In this document: in pieces, positions 10,512 through 19,785 of the stretch | Numbering within the stretch: position 1 is the stretch's first letter | How the letters are laid out: each line of letters begins with the position of its first letter | DNA from: Streptacidiphilus sp. ASG 303 | Lineage (GTDB): Bacteria; Actinomycetota; Actinomycetes; Streptomycetales; Streptomycetaceae | DNA: 64,000 nucleotides | Assembly (NCBI RefSeq): GCF_020991365.1 | Contig: NZ_JAJLRA010000019.1 | Span: forward strand, 55,413 to 119,412 | Direction of reading: 5' to 3' | Notes under the pieces: model-generated | The model's input: only the letters and a program-made list of their open reading frames with translations | Databases searched by the model: none | What the model was told of the DNA's origin: nothing | Translations under genes and position numbers: made by a program

Positions 10512-10616
10512 TCAAGCCGCGGTGGCGAGCCCGGTCGGGAAGGCGGTGTGCTCGTCGGACGTCTTGCGGTGCTGCAGGCAGTGGTGGAGCTGTCCGAGCA
10601 TGCGGTTGAAAAGATC
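10512..10616 (-). mobile_element. C-terminal scrap of an IS110-like transposase
   Basis: On the minus strand one frame reads LFNRMLGQLHHCLQ, then a DEHTAF motif, and stops at 10512. This resembles the conserved tail of IS110-family transposases (N-R-x-x-G-x-L-x-x-C-L, then Y/S-DE-x-x-AF). Only about 35 codons remain. It abuts the aldehyde dehydrogenase remnant, so an old insertion or deletion probably truncated that gene. Confidence 0.5.
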
Positions 10617-11270
10617 GCGGCTCCCTTGCGGATGCAGCTCCGGACGCGCTTCTCGTGCGCACGGGACTCCACGGGCCGGATCGGGTCGCCGATCTTCAGA
10701 CTCCCGTCTCCGGCCTTCAGCGCGGCCCTCGCCTCGTCCGCCCGGCGTGCGGGAACGAGGACACGGGTTCCGGCGATGCAGGCCCGGCCGGTGCCGATCG
10801 GCCCCGTGGTGGGAGCGGACCGGACCGCCTTGCCCATGCCGGCGTCGTCGTCGAGGACGGCGTCGGGGACCTGCCGCCGAGTCCCGGCATGACGCGCTTC
10901 ATCGTCTCGGTCGCGTCGTGGTCGATCTACCGGCCGACCTCGGTCGAGCCGGTGAAGGAGATCCTCTGAACGTCGGGGCTGCGGGTGAGGGTGCTGCCGA
11001 CCGTGGCGCCGGGGCCGTTGACGACGTTGACGACGGCGGGAGGCAGGGCGGCCTTGTCAAAGCACTCCACGGGGATCCGGGCCTCGAGCGCGCTCGGTTC
11101 ACCCGGCTTGGCGACCACGGTGCAGCCGGCCGCGAGCGCGGCCGCCGCCTTGCCGCAGACGGACCAGGGGTTGCCGTTCCCCGGCGTCAGCGGCCCTGCG
11201 ACGCCGACCGGCCCCCCGTGACGACCGCCTTGCCGTTGGCCTCCTCGAAGTTCTCGGGCTCGAGCAGGTC
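10617..11270 (-). pseudogene. Broken aldehyde dehydrogenase
   Basis: Reading leftward, the fragments keep ALDH landmarks in order. These are a PLTPGNGNPW segment with the cofactor-site Lys in VVAKPGE (about 11100), the ISFTGSTEVG loop (about 10950), a degraded LGG-S-P segment, and the GTRVLVPA region (about 10755-10775) with a GDP and IR-G tail. A stop codon follows FTGSTEVGR, the frame changes in the LGG-S-P segment, and the catalytic-Cys neighbourhood is compressed or missing. The N-terminal third and the C-terminus are gone, the latter at the IS110-like scrap. Confidence 0.75.
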
Positions 11271-11286
11271 CTGCACGCCGGATGGT

Positions 11287-12264
11287 TCAGGTGGTGAGGA
11301 CGATGCGGCCGGGGACCTCACGGGCCTCGAGCCGGCGGTGCGCCTCCGCGGCCTCGGCGAGGGGGAGTTCGTCGATGCGCCGGGTCAGCCTGCCGTCGGC
11401 GAGGAGGGCGATGACATGTGCGGCGGCGGGCTGCGCGGCGGAGGGGTCGGCCTGGAGGTAGGGGCCGACGGCGAAGCCGAGCATGCCCGCGTTCCTGCCC
11501 CACAGTTCGTCGCCGGTGACGGGGGTGTCCGGGGTGCGGGCGGCGTGTCCGAGGAGGAGGATGCGACCGAGCGGGGCCAGGACGTCCAGGCTGGCGGTGC
11601 GGACCTCGCCGCCGACCGGGTCGACCACGACGTCGACCGGGCGGCCGTCCAGAGCCGCCACGAAGCGGTCGCTGGTGAGGACCTCGTCGTAGTCCAGGTG
11701 GGCGGTGTCGGCGATCCTGGCCTGCGCGGTGACGGTGCCGGTGATGCGGGAGGCGCCGAGGGAGCGGGCGACGGCGGGGAACGCGGCGGCCAGGCCCCCG
11801 GCGGCTCCGTGCACCAGTACGCTCTCCCCCTCCCGCAGGTGCGCCACGCGGGTGAGTGCCAGGTGGGCCGTGACGGCATTGGGCAGGACCGCAACGGCCT
11901 GGGCCGGGTCCACGCCGCTCCCCTTCAGGGAGACGGTCATGGCGGCCTCGGCCAGGGTCACGGTGGCGTACCCGCCCAGGCTCATCCGGGACAGGGTCAC
12001 GACGGGCTCGCCGACCTGGAATCCGGTGACGCCTTCGCCCAGCTCCCGGACCGTTCCGGCGACTTCCAGGCCGGGCACGAACGGCGGCCGGGGGAAGCCG
12101 GGCCGGTCGGCCAGGTCGCCGCGACGGAAGAAGACGTCGACCAGGCCGACTGCGGCGTGGCTGGTGTCGATGCTGATCTGCCCCGCGCCCGGCCTCGGGT
12201 CTGGCAGGTCGACGGGGACCAGGACCTGGGGCCCGCCGAACTCGCTGATGGTCATCGCATGCAT
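11287..12264 (-). CDS. NADPH:quinone oxidoreductase, MDR superfamily
   Basis: 325 aa with the medium-chain dehydrogenase/reductase layout. The N-terminal GroES-like half has FVPGLEVAGTVRELGEGV (about 68-85). The NAD(P) Rossmann half has VLVHGAAGGLAAAFPAVA (about 150-167) and VDVVVDPVGG. There are no zinc-ligand cysteines, as in the quinone reductase branch. The ATG at 12264 has AGGAG just upstream. It is divergent from a TetR gene at 12510 with two operator-like inverted repeats between them, so it is likely repressed by that TetR protein. A role in quinone or enal reduction is family knowledge; the substrate is unknown. Confidence 0.85.
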   Translation of the reverse strand: MHAMTISEFGGPQVLVPVDLPDPRPGAGQISIDTSHAAVGLVDVFFRRGDLADRPGFPRPPFVPGLEVAGTVRELGEGVTGFQVGEPVVTLSRMSLGGYATVTLAEAAMTVSLKGSGVDPAQAVAVLPNAVTAHLALTRVAHLREGESVLVHGAAGGLAAAFPAVARSLGASRITGTVTAQARIADTAHLDYDEVLTSDRFVAALDGRPVDVVVDPVGGEVRTASLDVLAPLGRILLLGHAARTPDTPVTGDELWGRNAGMLGFAVGPYLQADPSAAQPAAAHVIALLADGRLTRRIDELPLAEAAEAHRRLEAREVPGRIVLTT

Positions 12265-12452
12265 GGGAACACTCCTGATTTTCGGCCCGTGTGGGGGGAG
12301 GGGGAGGCTGCGGGTGGGGCGCCGAAGCGCGGGGACGCGGCCGGAGATCGACCGCGCGAGGAACGCCGCACCGCGGATCACGTGCATCGGGGCACCGCTC
12401 CGACAGGGCCTGCAAACGCGGAGCCCGGTGTCCGCCCGCCGACATCGACAGT

Positions 12453-12495
12453 AACGCAAGGGCCTTGCGTTGTCCAACGCATCCCGCTTGCGTTG
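12453..12495. promoter_or_regulatory. Paired inverted-repeat operator between quinone reductase and tetR
   Basis: Two inverted repeats share one half-site. AACGCAAG-GGC-CTTGCGTT spans 12453-12471, and CAACGCA with TGCGTTG seven bases apart spans 12475-12495. They sit in the divergent promoter region, just upstream of the TetR ATG at 12510. This is the arrangement expected for an autorepressing TetR protein. Confidence 0.7.
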
Positions 12496-12509
12496 TTAGG
12501 ATCGTGAGC

Positions 12510-13166
12510 ATGACGCATCCGAAGACCTTCCAGCGCGCCTACTCCCGCCACCACAAGGAGCAGCGGGCCGCCGACCTCCTCGAGGCGGCCCGCGTCCTGG
12601 GCACCCGCGAGGGCGTCCGCGCGGTCACCCTGACGGCGATCGCCGGACATGCCGGCGTGCACGCCTCAGCGGTCCGCCGCTACTACTCCTCACGCGAGGA
12701 GATCCTGCTCAGCCTCGCCGAGGAGGGATACCGCGACTGGTCGGAGGACGTCGCCGCGCGGCTGGCCGGCCGCCGCGCCACCTCGGACGAACTGGCCCGC
12801 GCCCTGACCGCCTCGCTCGCCGCGCGGCCGCTCTTCTGCGACCTGCTGACCCACGTTCCCCTCACCCTCGAACGCGAGGTCACCTACGAGCGCGTCCACG
12901 CCTTCAAGGCCGTCGCCCTCGCCTGCGTGGAGACCCTCGTCACCGCCATCACCTCGGCCAGCGCACTCGACACGGCGCAGGCGGGCGACCTGGTCATCGC
13001 GGTCATCGCCATGGCCGCGCCCCTGTGGCAAGCCGCGCACCCCGCCGAAACGCTCACCCGCCTCTACGCGGAGGAGCCCGGGCTGGCCCATCTCGGCATC
13101 GCCTTCGAACCCACCCTCGTGCGGCTGGTCAGCGCACTGGCGGACGGTATGACCGGCCGGGCATGA
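12510..13166 (+). CDS. TetR/AcrR family transcriptional regulator
   Basis: 218 aa. The N-terminal DNA-binding domain (about 15-65) has the TetR signature: ARVLGTREGVRAVTLTAIAG, then AGVHASAVRRYYSSREEIL with a helix-turn-helix. The C-terminal ligand-binding domain is all-helical. The ATG at 12510 is chosen; a GTG two codons earlier (12504) is possible. It is divergent from the oxidoreductase at 11287-12264, and the shared inverted repeats suggest it controls that gene and itself. The inducer is not predictable. Confidence 0.9.
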   Translation: MTHPKTFQRAYSRHHKEQRAADLLEAARVLGTREGVRAVTLTAIAGHAGVHASAVRRYYSSREEILLSLAEEGYRDWSEDVAARLAGRRATSDELARALTASLAARPLFCDLLTHVPLTLEREVTYERVHAFKAVALACVETLVTAITSASALDTAQAGDLVIAVIAMAAPLWQAAHPAETLTRLYAEEPGLAHLGIAFEPTLVRLVSALADGMTGRA

Positions 13167-13699
13167 CCACCAACGGCCGGGTCCCGGGGAGCAGGTGACG
13201 GAGCCGGGAGGACACCGGGCCGAGCACACCGGGGACGGCCTGGGCGAGGACGATCCCGTTCCCGGGACCTCCTGGGAGAGCGTCCGTCCCAGCGGGTCGT
13301 GGGGGGGGTGGCGCCCCTCGGTCCGCCCGTCGGAGGCGGACAGCGGGCGGCCGCCGCGCCGCAGATGGTGCGGCCCGGGCCGCACAGGAACGCGCGGACC
13401 CCGTGAGCACAGCGCCAGGCGACGGCGATCGTGGCAGCCCGCGTCGGTGCCTCCTCGAGCGGGCTGCTCTGCGGACATCGACGTGCTGCGGGCCGGCTGC
13501 CTCCGTTCGGCCGCCTCCCGCCTGATCGGCGTGCCGCCCGCACCCGGCCCCCGTGCACGTACGGTCGTCCGCCGTCGGGCACGTGCGCCCCGCGACCGAC
13601 GACCCGAAAACCCCACGTGCGTGCGGCGGGCAGACCCTATGATCACTCCGCCCCAGCGTCCGCTGCAGCGGCACACGCCTCCGAGACAGGCCGACGACG
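13167..13699. other. Gap with no supportable gene
   Basis: About 530 bp between the TetR stop and the DUF4328 gene. Open frames on both strands run through it, but their predicted proteins are Arg/Pro/Gly-rich artefacts of high GC and resemble no family. I see no repeat or RNA gene. Confidence 0.5.
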
Positions 13700-14302
13700 A
13701 TGACGAACACCGCACGCAGAGCCCCGTGGATCCTCGCCCGCTCCGCACAGGCGACGACAGCGGCGGCCGCCGTGGCGGACGTGTTCCGCGCGGCGGCCGT
13801 CCGGGACCACCACCTGCACCACACGGATGCGTCCCTGCAGAGGTCGGGCTTCATGTCGATGGTCTTCCTGTACGTGATGGCTCCGGCGATCGTGCTGTTC
13901 CTCGTGTGGCTCGCCCGGTCCCGGCACAACGCCCAGGAGCTGTCCCCCCTGGCCCCGGTCCCGAGTCGGGCCTGGACGATCGGCGCGTGGTTCGTACCGG
14001 TGGTCAACCTCTTCGTCCCGCGCCGGCTCGTCCTCGACATCGGGCGCGCGAGCTCCGCGTCGTGGGAGCAGAAGCGGGGCACGACCCTGGTGAACCTGTG
14101 GTGGGCCGCCTGGATCACGCACGCGGTCGTGCTCACGGTGGGAGGCCGGGTGGCCCCGGGTTCGATGCCCCTCCTCGTGGTGGCGGAGGCACTCATGGTC
14201 GCGGCGGCCGTGCTGCTGGGACTGGTCATCGAGCGCATCACGGCGCTGCAGGGTGCCGCGCTCGGCGCCATCCTCCCGGTCGCGCCTCTCGCCCAGGTGT
14301 GA
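13700..14302 (+). CDS. DUF4328 membrane protein
   Basis: 200 aa from ATG 13700. It shows the DUF4328 pattern: a first membrane helix (FLYVMAPAIVLFLVWLAR, about 55-72), the R-x-x-N-A motif in RSRHNAQEL, then WTIGAWFVPVVNLFVPRRLVLDI (about 92-114), followed by two more hydrophobic helices (about 130-148 and 155-178). It is an integral membrane protein of unknown function. The family normally has about four helices, as here. It stands alone. Confidence 0.8.
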   Translation: MTNTARRAPWILARSAQATTAAAAVADVFRAAAVRDHHLHHTDASLQRSGFMSMVFLYVMAPAIVLFLVWLARSRHNAQELSPLAPVPSRAWTIGAWFVPVVNLFVPRRLVLDIGRASSASWEQKRGTTLVNLWWAAWITHAVVLTVGGRVAPGSMPLLVVAEALMVAAAVLLGLVIERITALQGAALGAILPVAPLAQV

Positions 14303-14539
14303 GCCACTCCCCGGATGCACTCCCCCACGTCGTACCGCAGGCTCCGGGCGGTCCGTTCCGACGTGGGGCACCGGCCGCTCGCGGGCCGGTGCCGCGGCGT
14401 GGAGTGGTCCTCCCGGAGCCCGCCTGTCGGCAGGCTCGGTCGTCGTGGCGACGCGGCGCACGTCCAGGATCGAGCGGTGTCCTCCAGGCCGTGGCGCGGG
14501 GTGGAAGAGCCTCCTCGTGCGGTGGCACCCTTCTTCCCC

Positions 14540-15415
14540 ATGGGTCGGGATCAGAGCGACGAGGCATACGTACTGGACCTGTGCGACGAGGCCCTGGGGG
14601 AGGAAGGCCTGCGTCAGCACCGGTTCGACTGGCTGCTCGGGGATCCCGGCCGCACGGGCCACCGCAGCAGGCTGCCGGTCGACGCCTACTGGCCGGACCA
14701 CGGCCTGGTGGTGGAGTACCGCGAGCTGCAGCACGACCGGCCCAACGCCTTCTTCGACAAGCCCGACCGCCTCACCGTCAGCGGCGTGCACCGCGGTCGG
14801 CAGCGCGCTCTCTACGACGCCCGCCGCGACACCCTGATTCCGCAGCACGGTCTGCGCCTGACGGTGATCCGCCCCGCGGATCTCTCCGCCGATGTGCGGG
14901 GCCGCCTGCGCCGGCACCCAGAGACGGACCTCGCGGCCGTACGGACTCTGCTGGCGCCCATCGCCTCGGTGGAGGCCGCTCCCGCGCCCCCGGGCGACGG
15001 CACGCCCGTTCCCGTCCCGGCACCACTGCGGACCCGCACAGCGCAGGCCGCCACCGCAGCCGGCCATACCGAGGACCGCGTGACGGAGGCGTTCCGCGCC
15101 TGGCTCGTCCTGCAGGGGTGGACACCGGTCACCCCCGCGGATGCGCACACCGATGTCGAAGCCGTCCGAGGAGCCGAGCGCCTCATCGGCGAGGTGAAGG
15201 GACGCACCCGAGCGCCCGGAACCGATCTCGACACGGCATACGGGCAGCTCCTGCGGCGCATGACGGAGTCTGACCCGGCCGTGCAGTACGCCATCGTCGT
15301 GCCGGCCTCGGTGCTCTCCCACGCCCGGCGGGTTCCGTCCGCCGTGCGGCGCCTGCTGCGGATCGACCTGTACGCCGTCTCCCCGGACGGTGGAGTGGAG
15401 CAGGTGAGGGAATAG
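14540..15415 (+). CDS. Protein with two nuclease-like (PD-(D/E)XK) segments
   Basis: 291 aa from ATG 14540; an in-frame start at 14315 would add 75 low-complexity residues and is not preferred. The N-terminal half has VDAYWPDHGLVVEYREL followed by conserved-looking KPDRLTVSG and RRDTLIPQHGLRLTVI, a layout like Vsr/Holliday-resolvase-type nucleases (Asp, then Glu in VVEY). After a Pro/Ala linker the C-terminal half has DVEAVRGAERLIGEVKG, an Asp then E-V-K pattern typical of restriction-endonuclease-like folds. The function is unknown; DNA binding or cleavage is inference. There is no methylase or helicase nearby. Confidence 0.65.
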   Translation: MGRDQSDEAYVLDLCDEALGEEGLRQHRFDWLLGDPGRTGHRSRLPVDAYWPDHGLVVEYRELQHDRPNAFFDKPDRLTVSGVHRGRQRALYDARRDTLIPQHGLRLTVIRPADLSADVRGRLRRHPETDLAAVRTLLAPIASVEAAPAPPGDGTPVPVPAPLRTRTAQAATAAGHTEDRVTEAFRAWLVLQGWTPVTPADAHTDVEAVRGAERLIGEVKGRTRAPGTDLDTAYGQLLRRMTESDPAVQYAIVVPASVLSHARRVPSAVRRLLRIDLYAVSPDGGVEQVRE

Positions 15416-15613
15416 CCGCAGCCAGGCGCCAGGAGGACTGTTCCCGCACCGCGCAGCCCGGCAGCCTCGCTGGTCGGAGGACCGACTCCGCCGTCGTCCG
15501 GCGCGGCAGGTCCGGACTGCTGGACTCGGAAGCATGACATGGGAGGAAGGAGCTGCTCCGTGGCCGTGAGAGCCATGCCCCGGGGCAACCGCTCCGCAGG
15601 GGCACGCCGCGAG

Positions 15614-16183
15614 TCACCACTCGAAGGTCTTCCACTCCCTCTCGGGGATGCAGCCCTCCGTGGTGTCCCAGCAGCGGTCGGCCCATGCTTCGGACACCAT
15701 CACCGGACGGCTCAGCACGAGGTCGCCCGCCCGCTGGGCCCGAAGCACCAGACCGAGCTGCGCCGAGCACGGGTCGGCGCACTGCGAGTACCGCAGTTCC
15801 TTGTCGTGCATCCCGAGGTAGTCGATGAACCGTTCCTCCAGGCGTGACGGCACCTGACCGACGAGCCGCATCCCGTCCAGCGTCACCTGTGGGCCACGCA
15901 GTGCGTTGACGGCAATCCCCGACAGGCGGACCGACCGGTCGTAGTACACGGTGACCGCCGGTCCGGAGAACCTCGCGTCAGGTCGCTGCTCCAGCCAGAA
16001 GTCGACGCGGATCCCGTCCCCCGAAGAACCCTCCCGGAGAGCGGTCCGCAGGACACCTTCACCTGCTGCCTCCGCCTGCTCGTGCGTCATGCCGAACTCC
16101 AGAGGCCCGACGCGTTCGAACGGCGTGAACACCCACGAGAGGCGCTGCTTCTCGTCCAGTACGCCCCAGACGTCCGTCACCAC
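15614..16183 (-). CDS. Hypothetical protein
   Basis: About 189 aa. The GTG at 16183 is chosen because GGAGG lies six bases upstream. The sequence begins VTDVWGVLDEKQRLSWVFTP, is rich in charged residues and predicted beta strands, and has two cysteines in QCADPCSAQ. It has no signal peptide or membrane helix. The opening (a level-of-request region followed by DGMRLVGQVPS) recalls small immunity-like or SMI1-like cytosolic proteins, but I cannot assign a family. It is convergent with the nuclease-like gene and divergent from the acetyltransferase at 16583. Confidence 0.6.
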   Translation of the reverse strand: MVTDVWGVLDEKQRLSWVFTPFERVGPLEFGMTHEQAEAAGEGVLRTALREGSSGDGIRVDFWLEQRPDARFSGPAVTVYYDRSVRLSGIAVNALRGPQVTLDGMRLVGQVPSRLEERFIDYLGMHDKELRYSQCADPCSAQLGLVLRAQRAGDLVLSRPVMVSEAWADRCWDTTEGCIPEREWKTFEW

Positions 16184-16582
16184 GATCAACCTCCGGTCAG
16201 CAGAGCACCTCAGCCCGAGCGGCCGGCAGCGTGACGATACCGGGCCTGTTCGAACAGCCCTGTGCGATCGGGGACCGGTGGGCGCGGCTCCTGCATCTGA
16301 AGGGGTGATGCCGGAATCGTCCCCGTGCCGTCCGCCCGGCACACGCCACCGCACAGGCGAGGGAAGCGCGGCCTCCAGCTCTTCGACCCTCGGCATGCCG
16401 CCTGCCGGTCCGAGCGGTTCTCGACAGCGACGGTCCCGGACCGCACCCCGTCCTGGGTGAGGCGGACGTCGCGACGGCAGGAACGCACGACGAGTGCCGA
16501 AGCGCCTCTCATGCCTCGGCCCCAGCCGTCCACGTGCGGTCACGACGTTGCATGTCGTCCTCGGAACAGGGAGATTCCACGG

Positions 16583-17158
16583 ATGGAGCAAGCGTCGAAC
16601 ACCCCGCAGCCTGTCCTCCGCCCCGGCGACGTACCCGAGCGCATCACGGCCGAGGGCTTCGTCCTGCGGCGCTGGCAGCCACGGGACCGCGAGGCGAGGT
16701 ACCGCGCGATCCTGGCCTCCTTCGACCACCTGCACCCCTGGATGGAGTGGGCCGGCGAGCCGCCGACCGAGCAGCAGCACGCGCAGCGCTTCGAGGACGC
16801 GCTGGCCTGGCCGAGCGGCCGCAGCCACAACTTCGGCATCTTCGACGAGCGGGAGGGGACGATCCTGGGCATGGCCGCGGTCCACGACGACCTCGGCGGC
16901 GGAGCCGTCGAGATCGGCTACTGGTGCCACGTCGACCACGTGGGCCGAGGGGTCGCCACCAGGTCGGCCGGGGCGCTCACCCGGCTCCTCCTCGGTCTGG
17001 ACCACCTCACCCGGGTCGAGATCCACTGCGACGAGGCGAACGTCCGCAGCGCCGCCGTGGCACGACGCCTGGGCTACCGTCTCGAACGCGTCGAGGAGGA
17101 CGGCATCCAGGCACCTGCCGAGTCAGGCCGGGGCATGATCTGGGTCAAGGAACGCTGA
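16583..17158 (+). CDS. GNAT family N-acetyltransferase (RimJ/RimL-like)
   Basis: 191 aa from ATG 16583 with GGGAG upstream. It begins with the RimJ-like ITAEGFVLRRWQPRDREARY, has a central strand GTILGMAAVHDD, and the acetyl-CoA loop region YWCHVDHVGRGVATRSAGAL (Q/R-x-x-G-x-G/A pattern). It ends with the motif HCDEANVRSAAVARRLGYRLE. It probably transfers acetyl to an amine on a protein or small molecule; the substrate is unknown. It is an isolated gene. Confidence 0.9.
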   Translation: MEQASNTPQPVLRPGDVPERITAEGFVLRRWQPRDREARYRAILASFDHLHPWMEWAGEPPTEQQHAQRFEDALAWPSGRSHNFGIFDEREGTILGMAAVHDDLGGGAVEIGYWCHVDHVGRGVATRSAGALTRLLLGLDHLTRVEIHCDEANVRSAAVARRLGYRLERVEEDGIQAPAESGRGMIWVKER

Positions 17159-17359
17159 GAGCCCTGCCGCCTCCCAGTGCACCGGTCGAGCAGCCGTCGG
17201 CAGCAGGTTGATGAGGGGCACACGGTCCGCTCCCGCAGTGCCCTCCGTGCCACGGGGCCGTCACAGGCGCGTCACCGCGAGGCCTTCCGGCTTCCTCGCG
17301 GAGGCCCCCGACTGCCACGATGGACGCACATGATCACCTCATTCCTCCCGGAGGGCCCC

Positions 17360-17926
17360 GTGCGCCGCACCGTCCTGCCGTCCCGCGCGGCCGCCCTCCT
17401 CACCCTCGTCCTGCTGTCCGGGTGCGGTCCGACCCCGGCCGCGGACGGCGGCGCTCCCGGCACCGCCGCGGCCGGGGACGTGCCCGGCGGGGACGCGGAC
17501 GCCTTCGGTGGGGGCGTCCCGCCCGCCGATGCGCCGGACGGGTCCGACCCCGGCACGCCGGACGAGGCGGAGTCCCCCGCCGCGGCCTGCCCGGCCCGGG
17601 ACGCGGCCAGGCACCTCCCCGACCTGGCCGGCAGGCGCTTCGACCCGCACGGTGCCGACCTGCGGTGCCTGGTCCACCTCAGCGCGCTCACCCCGGACGG
17701 CCGCGACGTCGCGCACGACGCCGCGGCGGCGGCACGCTGGACCGTGGCCTCCTCCCAGCCCGCCGCCGGCACAGCGGTCCACGGCGACACCCCCGTCGTC
17801 CTGCACCTGCGGCCGGTCCGCACGACAACCGCGACCCCGCGACGCACACCGACGCCGCCGCACTCCTCCGTACGCAAGGAGGCCCCGCGCCACCCGGCTG
17901 CGCCCAGGCGCACCAGGCGCCGGTAG
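17360..17926 (+). CDS. Lipoprotein with PASTA-like segment
   Basis: 188 aa if started at GTG 17360, which has GGAGG just upstream; an in-frame ATG at 17330 would add ten residues. Residues 1-22 are a lipoprotein signal ending LLSGC (Cys22). A Gly/Ala/Asp-rich disordered spacer follows. A small domain (about 80-155) ends SSQPAAGTAVHGDTPVVLHL, resembling the tail of a PASTA repeat. The C-terminus is Pro/Arg-rich. It is likely surface-anchored; its role is unknown. Confidence 0.7.
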   Translation: MRRTVLPSRAAALLTLVLLSGCGPTPAADGGAPGTAAAGDVPGGDADAFGGGVPPADAPDGSDPGTPDEAESPAAACPARDAARHLPDLAGRRFDPHGADLRCLVHLSALTPDGRDVAHDAAAAARWTVASSQPAAGTAVHGDTPVVLHLRPVRTTTATPRRTPTPPHSSVRKEAPRHPAAPRRTRRR

Positions 17927-18620
17927 GCCCCCGCGCACCGGGTGCCGCCCGGACCGACGGGCGGCACCGCCGGTCCGCTCCTCCGCACGGGCGGACGGGG
18001 GCGGGTGCGACGGGTTTCCTCCGGTTGGGGAAGGAGCTCCTGCCGCCGGGCGACGCCCGGGCGGGAGGGGGGTTGCGCCCGGTGGCAGGGCGGCGCCGGC
18101 GTCGCTGGATGCCCCGTCACCTCCATCGTCCACCCCGATGGTCGTTCCGTCCGAGACCTCCGCGGTCGAGGTCTTGAGACGACCGGTTGAATGCACCCCG
18201 TACGGATCCCGGCAGTTCGCCGGCCTCTGCGACGAGCTCGGGGGGCCGGTCGATGGGCACCGTCGGCAGCGGTGCCGACAGCACGGTCTGCAAGAGCCTC
18301 GACACGTCGCTGAGGCGCGAGGCCCTCCGGGGCGGCCGCGACCACGGCGACCCGCTCACCTGCCGGAGGACGGTCCTCGCCCGGCCGGCCCGTGACAACA
18401 CCCACCGCCGGCACTCCGCCGACGGATGCCTCAGCAGGCACGCACACGAACGCCGGGACCACCCGGCCGACCCCGCGCTCGCCGCGTGAGACGCGAACGC
18501 CCGTCCACCATCAGGGGAGAAGGTCCCGTGTGAGTCCGATCCCTTCGGCCCCCCGCCGCCGGACGCCCGCGCGACGGCGACGGCAGGAGCAGCAGGACGG
18601 TCGAGCGGGACGGGCCCCGG
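17927..18620. other. Gap with no supportable gene
   Basis: About 690 bp between the lipoprotein gene and the convergent tsaC-like gene. Predicted peptides are compositional artefacts. No transposase, RNA gene or repeat is visible. Confidence 0.5.
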
Positions 18621-19598
18621 TCACGCGGTGGGCCGTGGGCCCGCGGCGCGGCGGAGCCGGTTGGCGATGGCCAGCCCCAGTCCCTCCTCCTGCGGCAGGG
18701 AGGCGATGATGAGGTCGCATCCCCGCCGGTCGAGTTCGCGCAGGTACCCGTAGAGCCCGCGTGCGTAGGCGGCCGTCGATGCGGGGACCGGGATCACGGC
18801 GTGCGCCGCCACCGGGGCGCCCGCGAGGGAGGGTGGGAGGAGAACGCCCACCCGGTGGCCGAGTCCCTGCGCGCGTTCCGTTTCGGCGACGGCCTTCCCG
18901 GGCTCGACGAGGACGACCCGTGCCCGCGGTGCGTAGTGGGACGGATGCTGGCCCGGTACCCGGACACGGCTGGTGGAGGGGACCGTGATCGGGCGCCCCA
19001 GCACCGCTTCGAGGTCTTCGCGTGTGACTCCGCCGGGCCGGAGGATGCTCGGGGCGTCGCCGGTGGTGTCGACGATGGTCGACTCGACGCCGACGTCGCA
19101 GGGGCCGCCGTCCAGGACGAGGTCGACGGCGTCGCCGAGCTCCGCGCGGACGTGCTCGGCGGTTGTGGGGCTGACCGAGCCGAAGCGGTTGGCGGACGGG
19201 GCCGTGACACCGCCGCCGAAGGCCGAGAGCAGGGCGAGGGCGACGGGGTGGCCGGGCACGCGTACGGCCACCGTTTCCAGGCCTCCGGTGGCTTCGAGGG
19301 GCACGCGCCGGCCGCGCCGCAGGACCAGCGTCAGGGGCCCGGGCCAGAAGTGCTCGGCCAGCAGGCGCGCGGTGGCGGGAACGTCCTCGGCCCAGTCGTG
19401 GAGGTGCTCCGCGCCGGCGATGTGGACGATCAGCGGATGGGAGGGCGGGCGGCCCTTGACCTGGAAGGTCCGGGAGACGGCGGCGGGATCCTCGGCGTTG
19501 GCGCCCAGACCGTAGACGGTTTCGGTCGGCAGGGCCACCAGGCCGCCGGCCCGCAGCACTTCGGCCGCCTTCTCGATGTCACGTGTGCTTGCCGTCAC
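18621..19598 (-). CDS. tsaC: L-threonylcarbamoyladenylate synthase, Sua5 type
   Basis: 325 aa from a GTG at 19598 with AAGGA upstream. The YrdC domain shows GGLVALPTETVYGLGANA (about 18-35), KGRPPSHPLIVHI (about 49-61), FWPGPLTLVL (about 84-93), APSANRFGSVSPTTAEHV (about 130-147) and STIVDTT. The length and C-terminal Sua5 domain (SHYAPRARVVLV onward) mark the long Sua5 form. It makes threonylcarbamoyl-AMP for the t6A37 modification of ANN-decoding tRNAs. Streptomycetes usually keep another copy near prfA, so this may be a paralogue; that is inference. Confidence 0.9.
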   Translation of the reverse strand: MTASTRDIEKAAEVLRAGGLVALPTETVYGLGANAEDPAAVSRTFQVKGRPPSHPLIVHIAGAEHLHDWAEDVPATARLLAEHFWPGPLTLVLRRGRRVPLEATGGLETVAVRVPGHPVALALLSAFGGGVTAPSANRFGSVSPTTAEHVRAELGDAVDLVLDGGPCDVGVESTIVDTTGDAPSILRPGGVTREDLEAVLGRPITVPSTSRVRVPGQHPSHYAPRARVVLVEPGKAVAETERAQGLGHRVGVLLPPSLAGAPVAAHAVIPVPASTAAYARGLYGYLRELDRRGCDLIIASLPQEEGLGLAIANRLRRAAGPRPTA

Positions 19599-19785
19599 TG
19601 TCCTTCGTCCTCTGCCTTGCCCGTTCCCCGCACCGCCCGGCCCCGCACCGCCCGGCCCCCCGTTCCCCGCACCGCCCGGTCCGCGCCCGCTCCGCGGCGG
19701 ACGCGGGGCCGGCGGCCACCACGCCGGCCCGCCGTCGCTGCGGCACGCGCAGTGCGTCGGAGGGACCCGTCGCCCGGGTGCCTGG

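Noticed and set aside
13195..15273. A 692-codon plus-strand frame over the DUF4328 and nuclease-like genes
   Set aside because: The DUF4328 gene and the nuclease-like gene in other registers have clear motifs; this frame does not.
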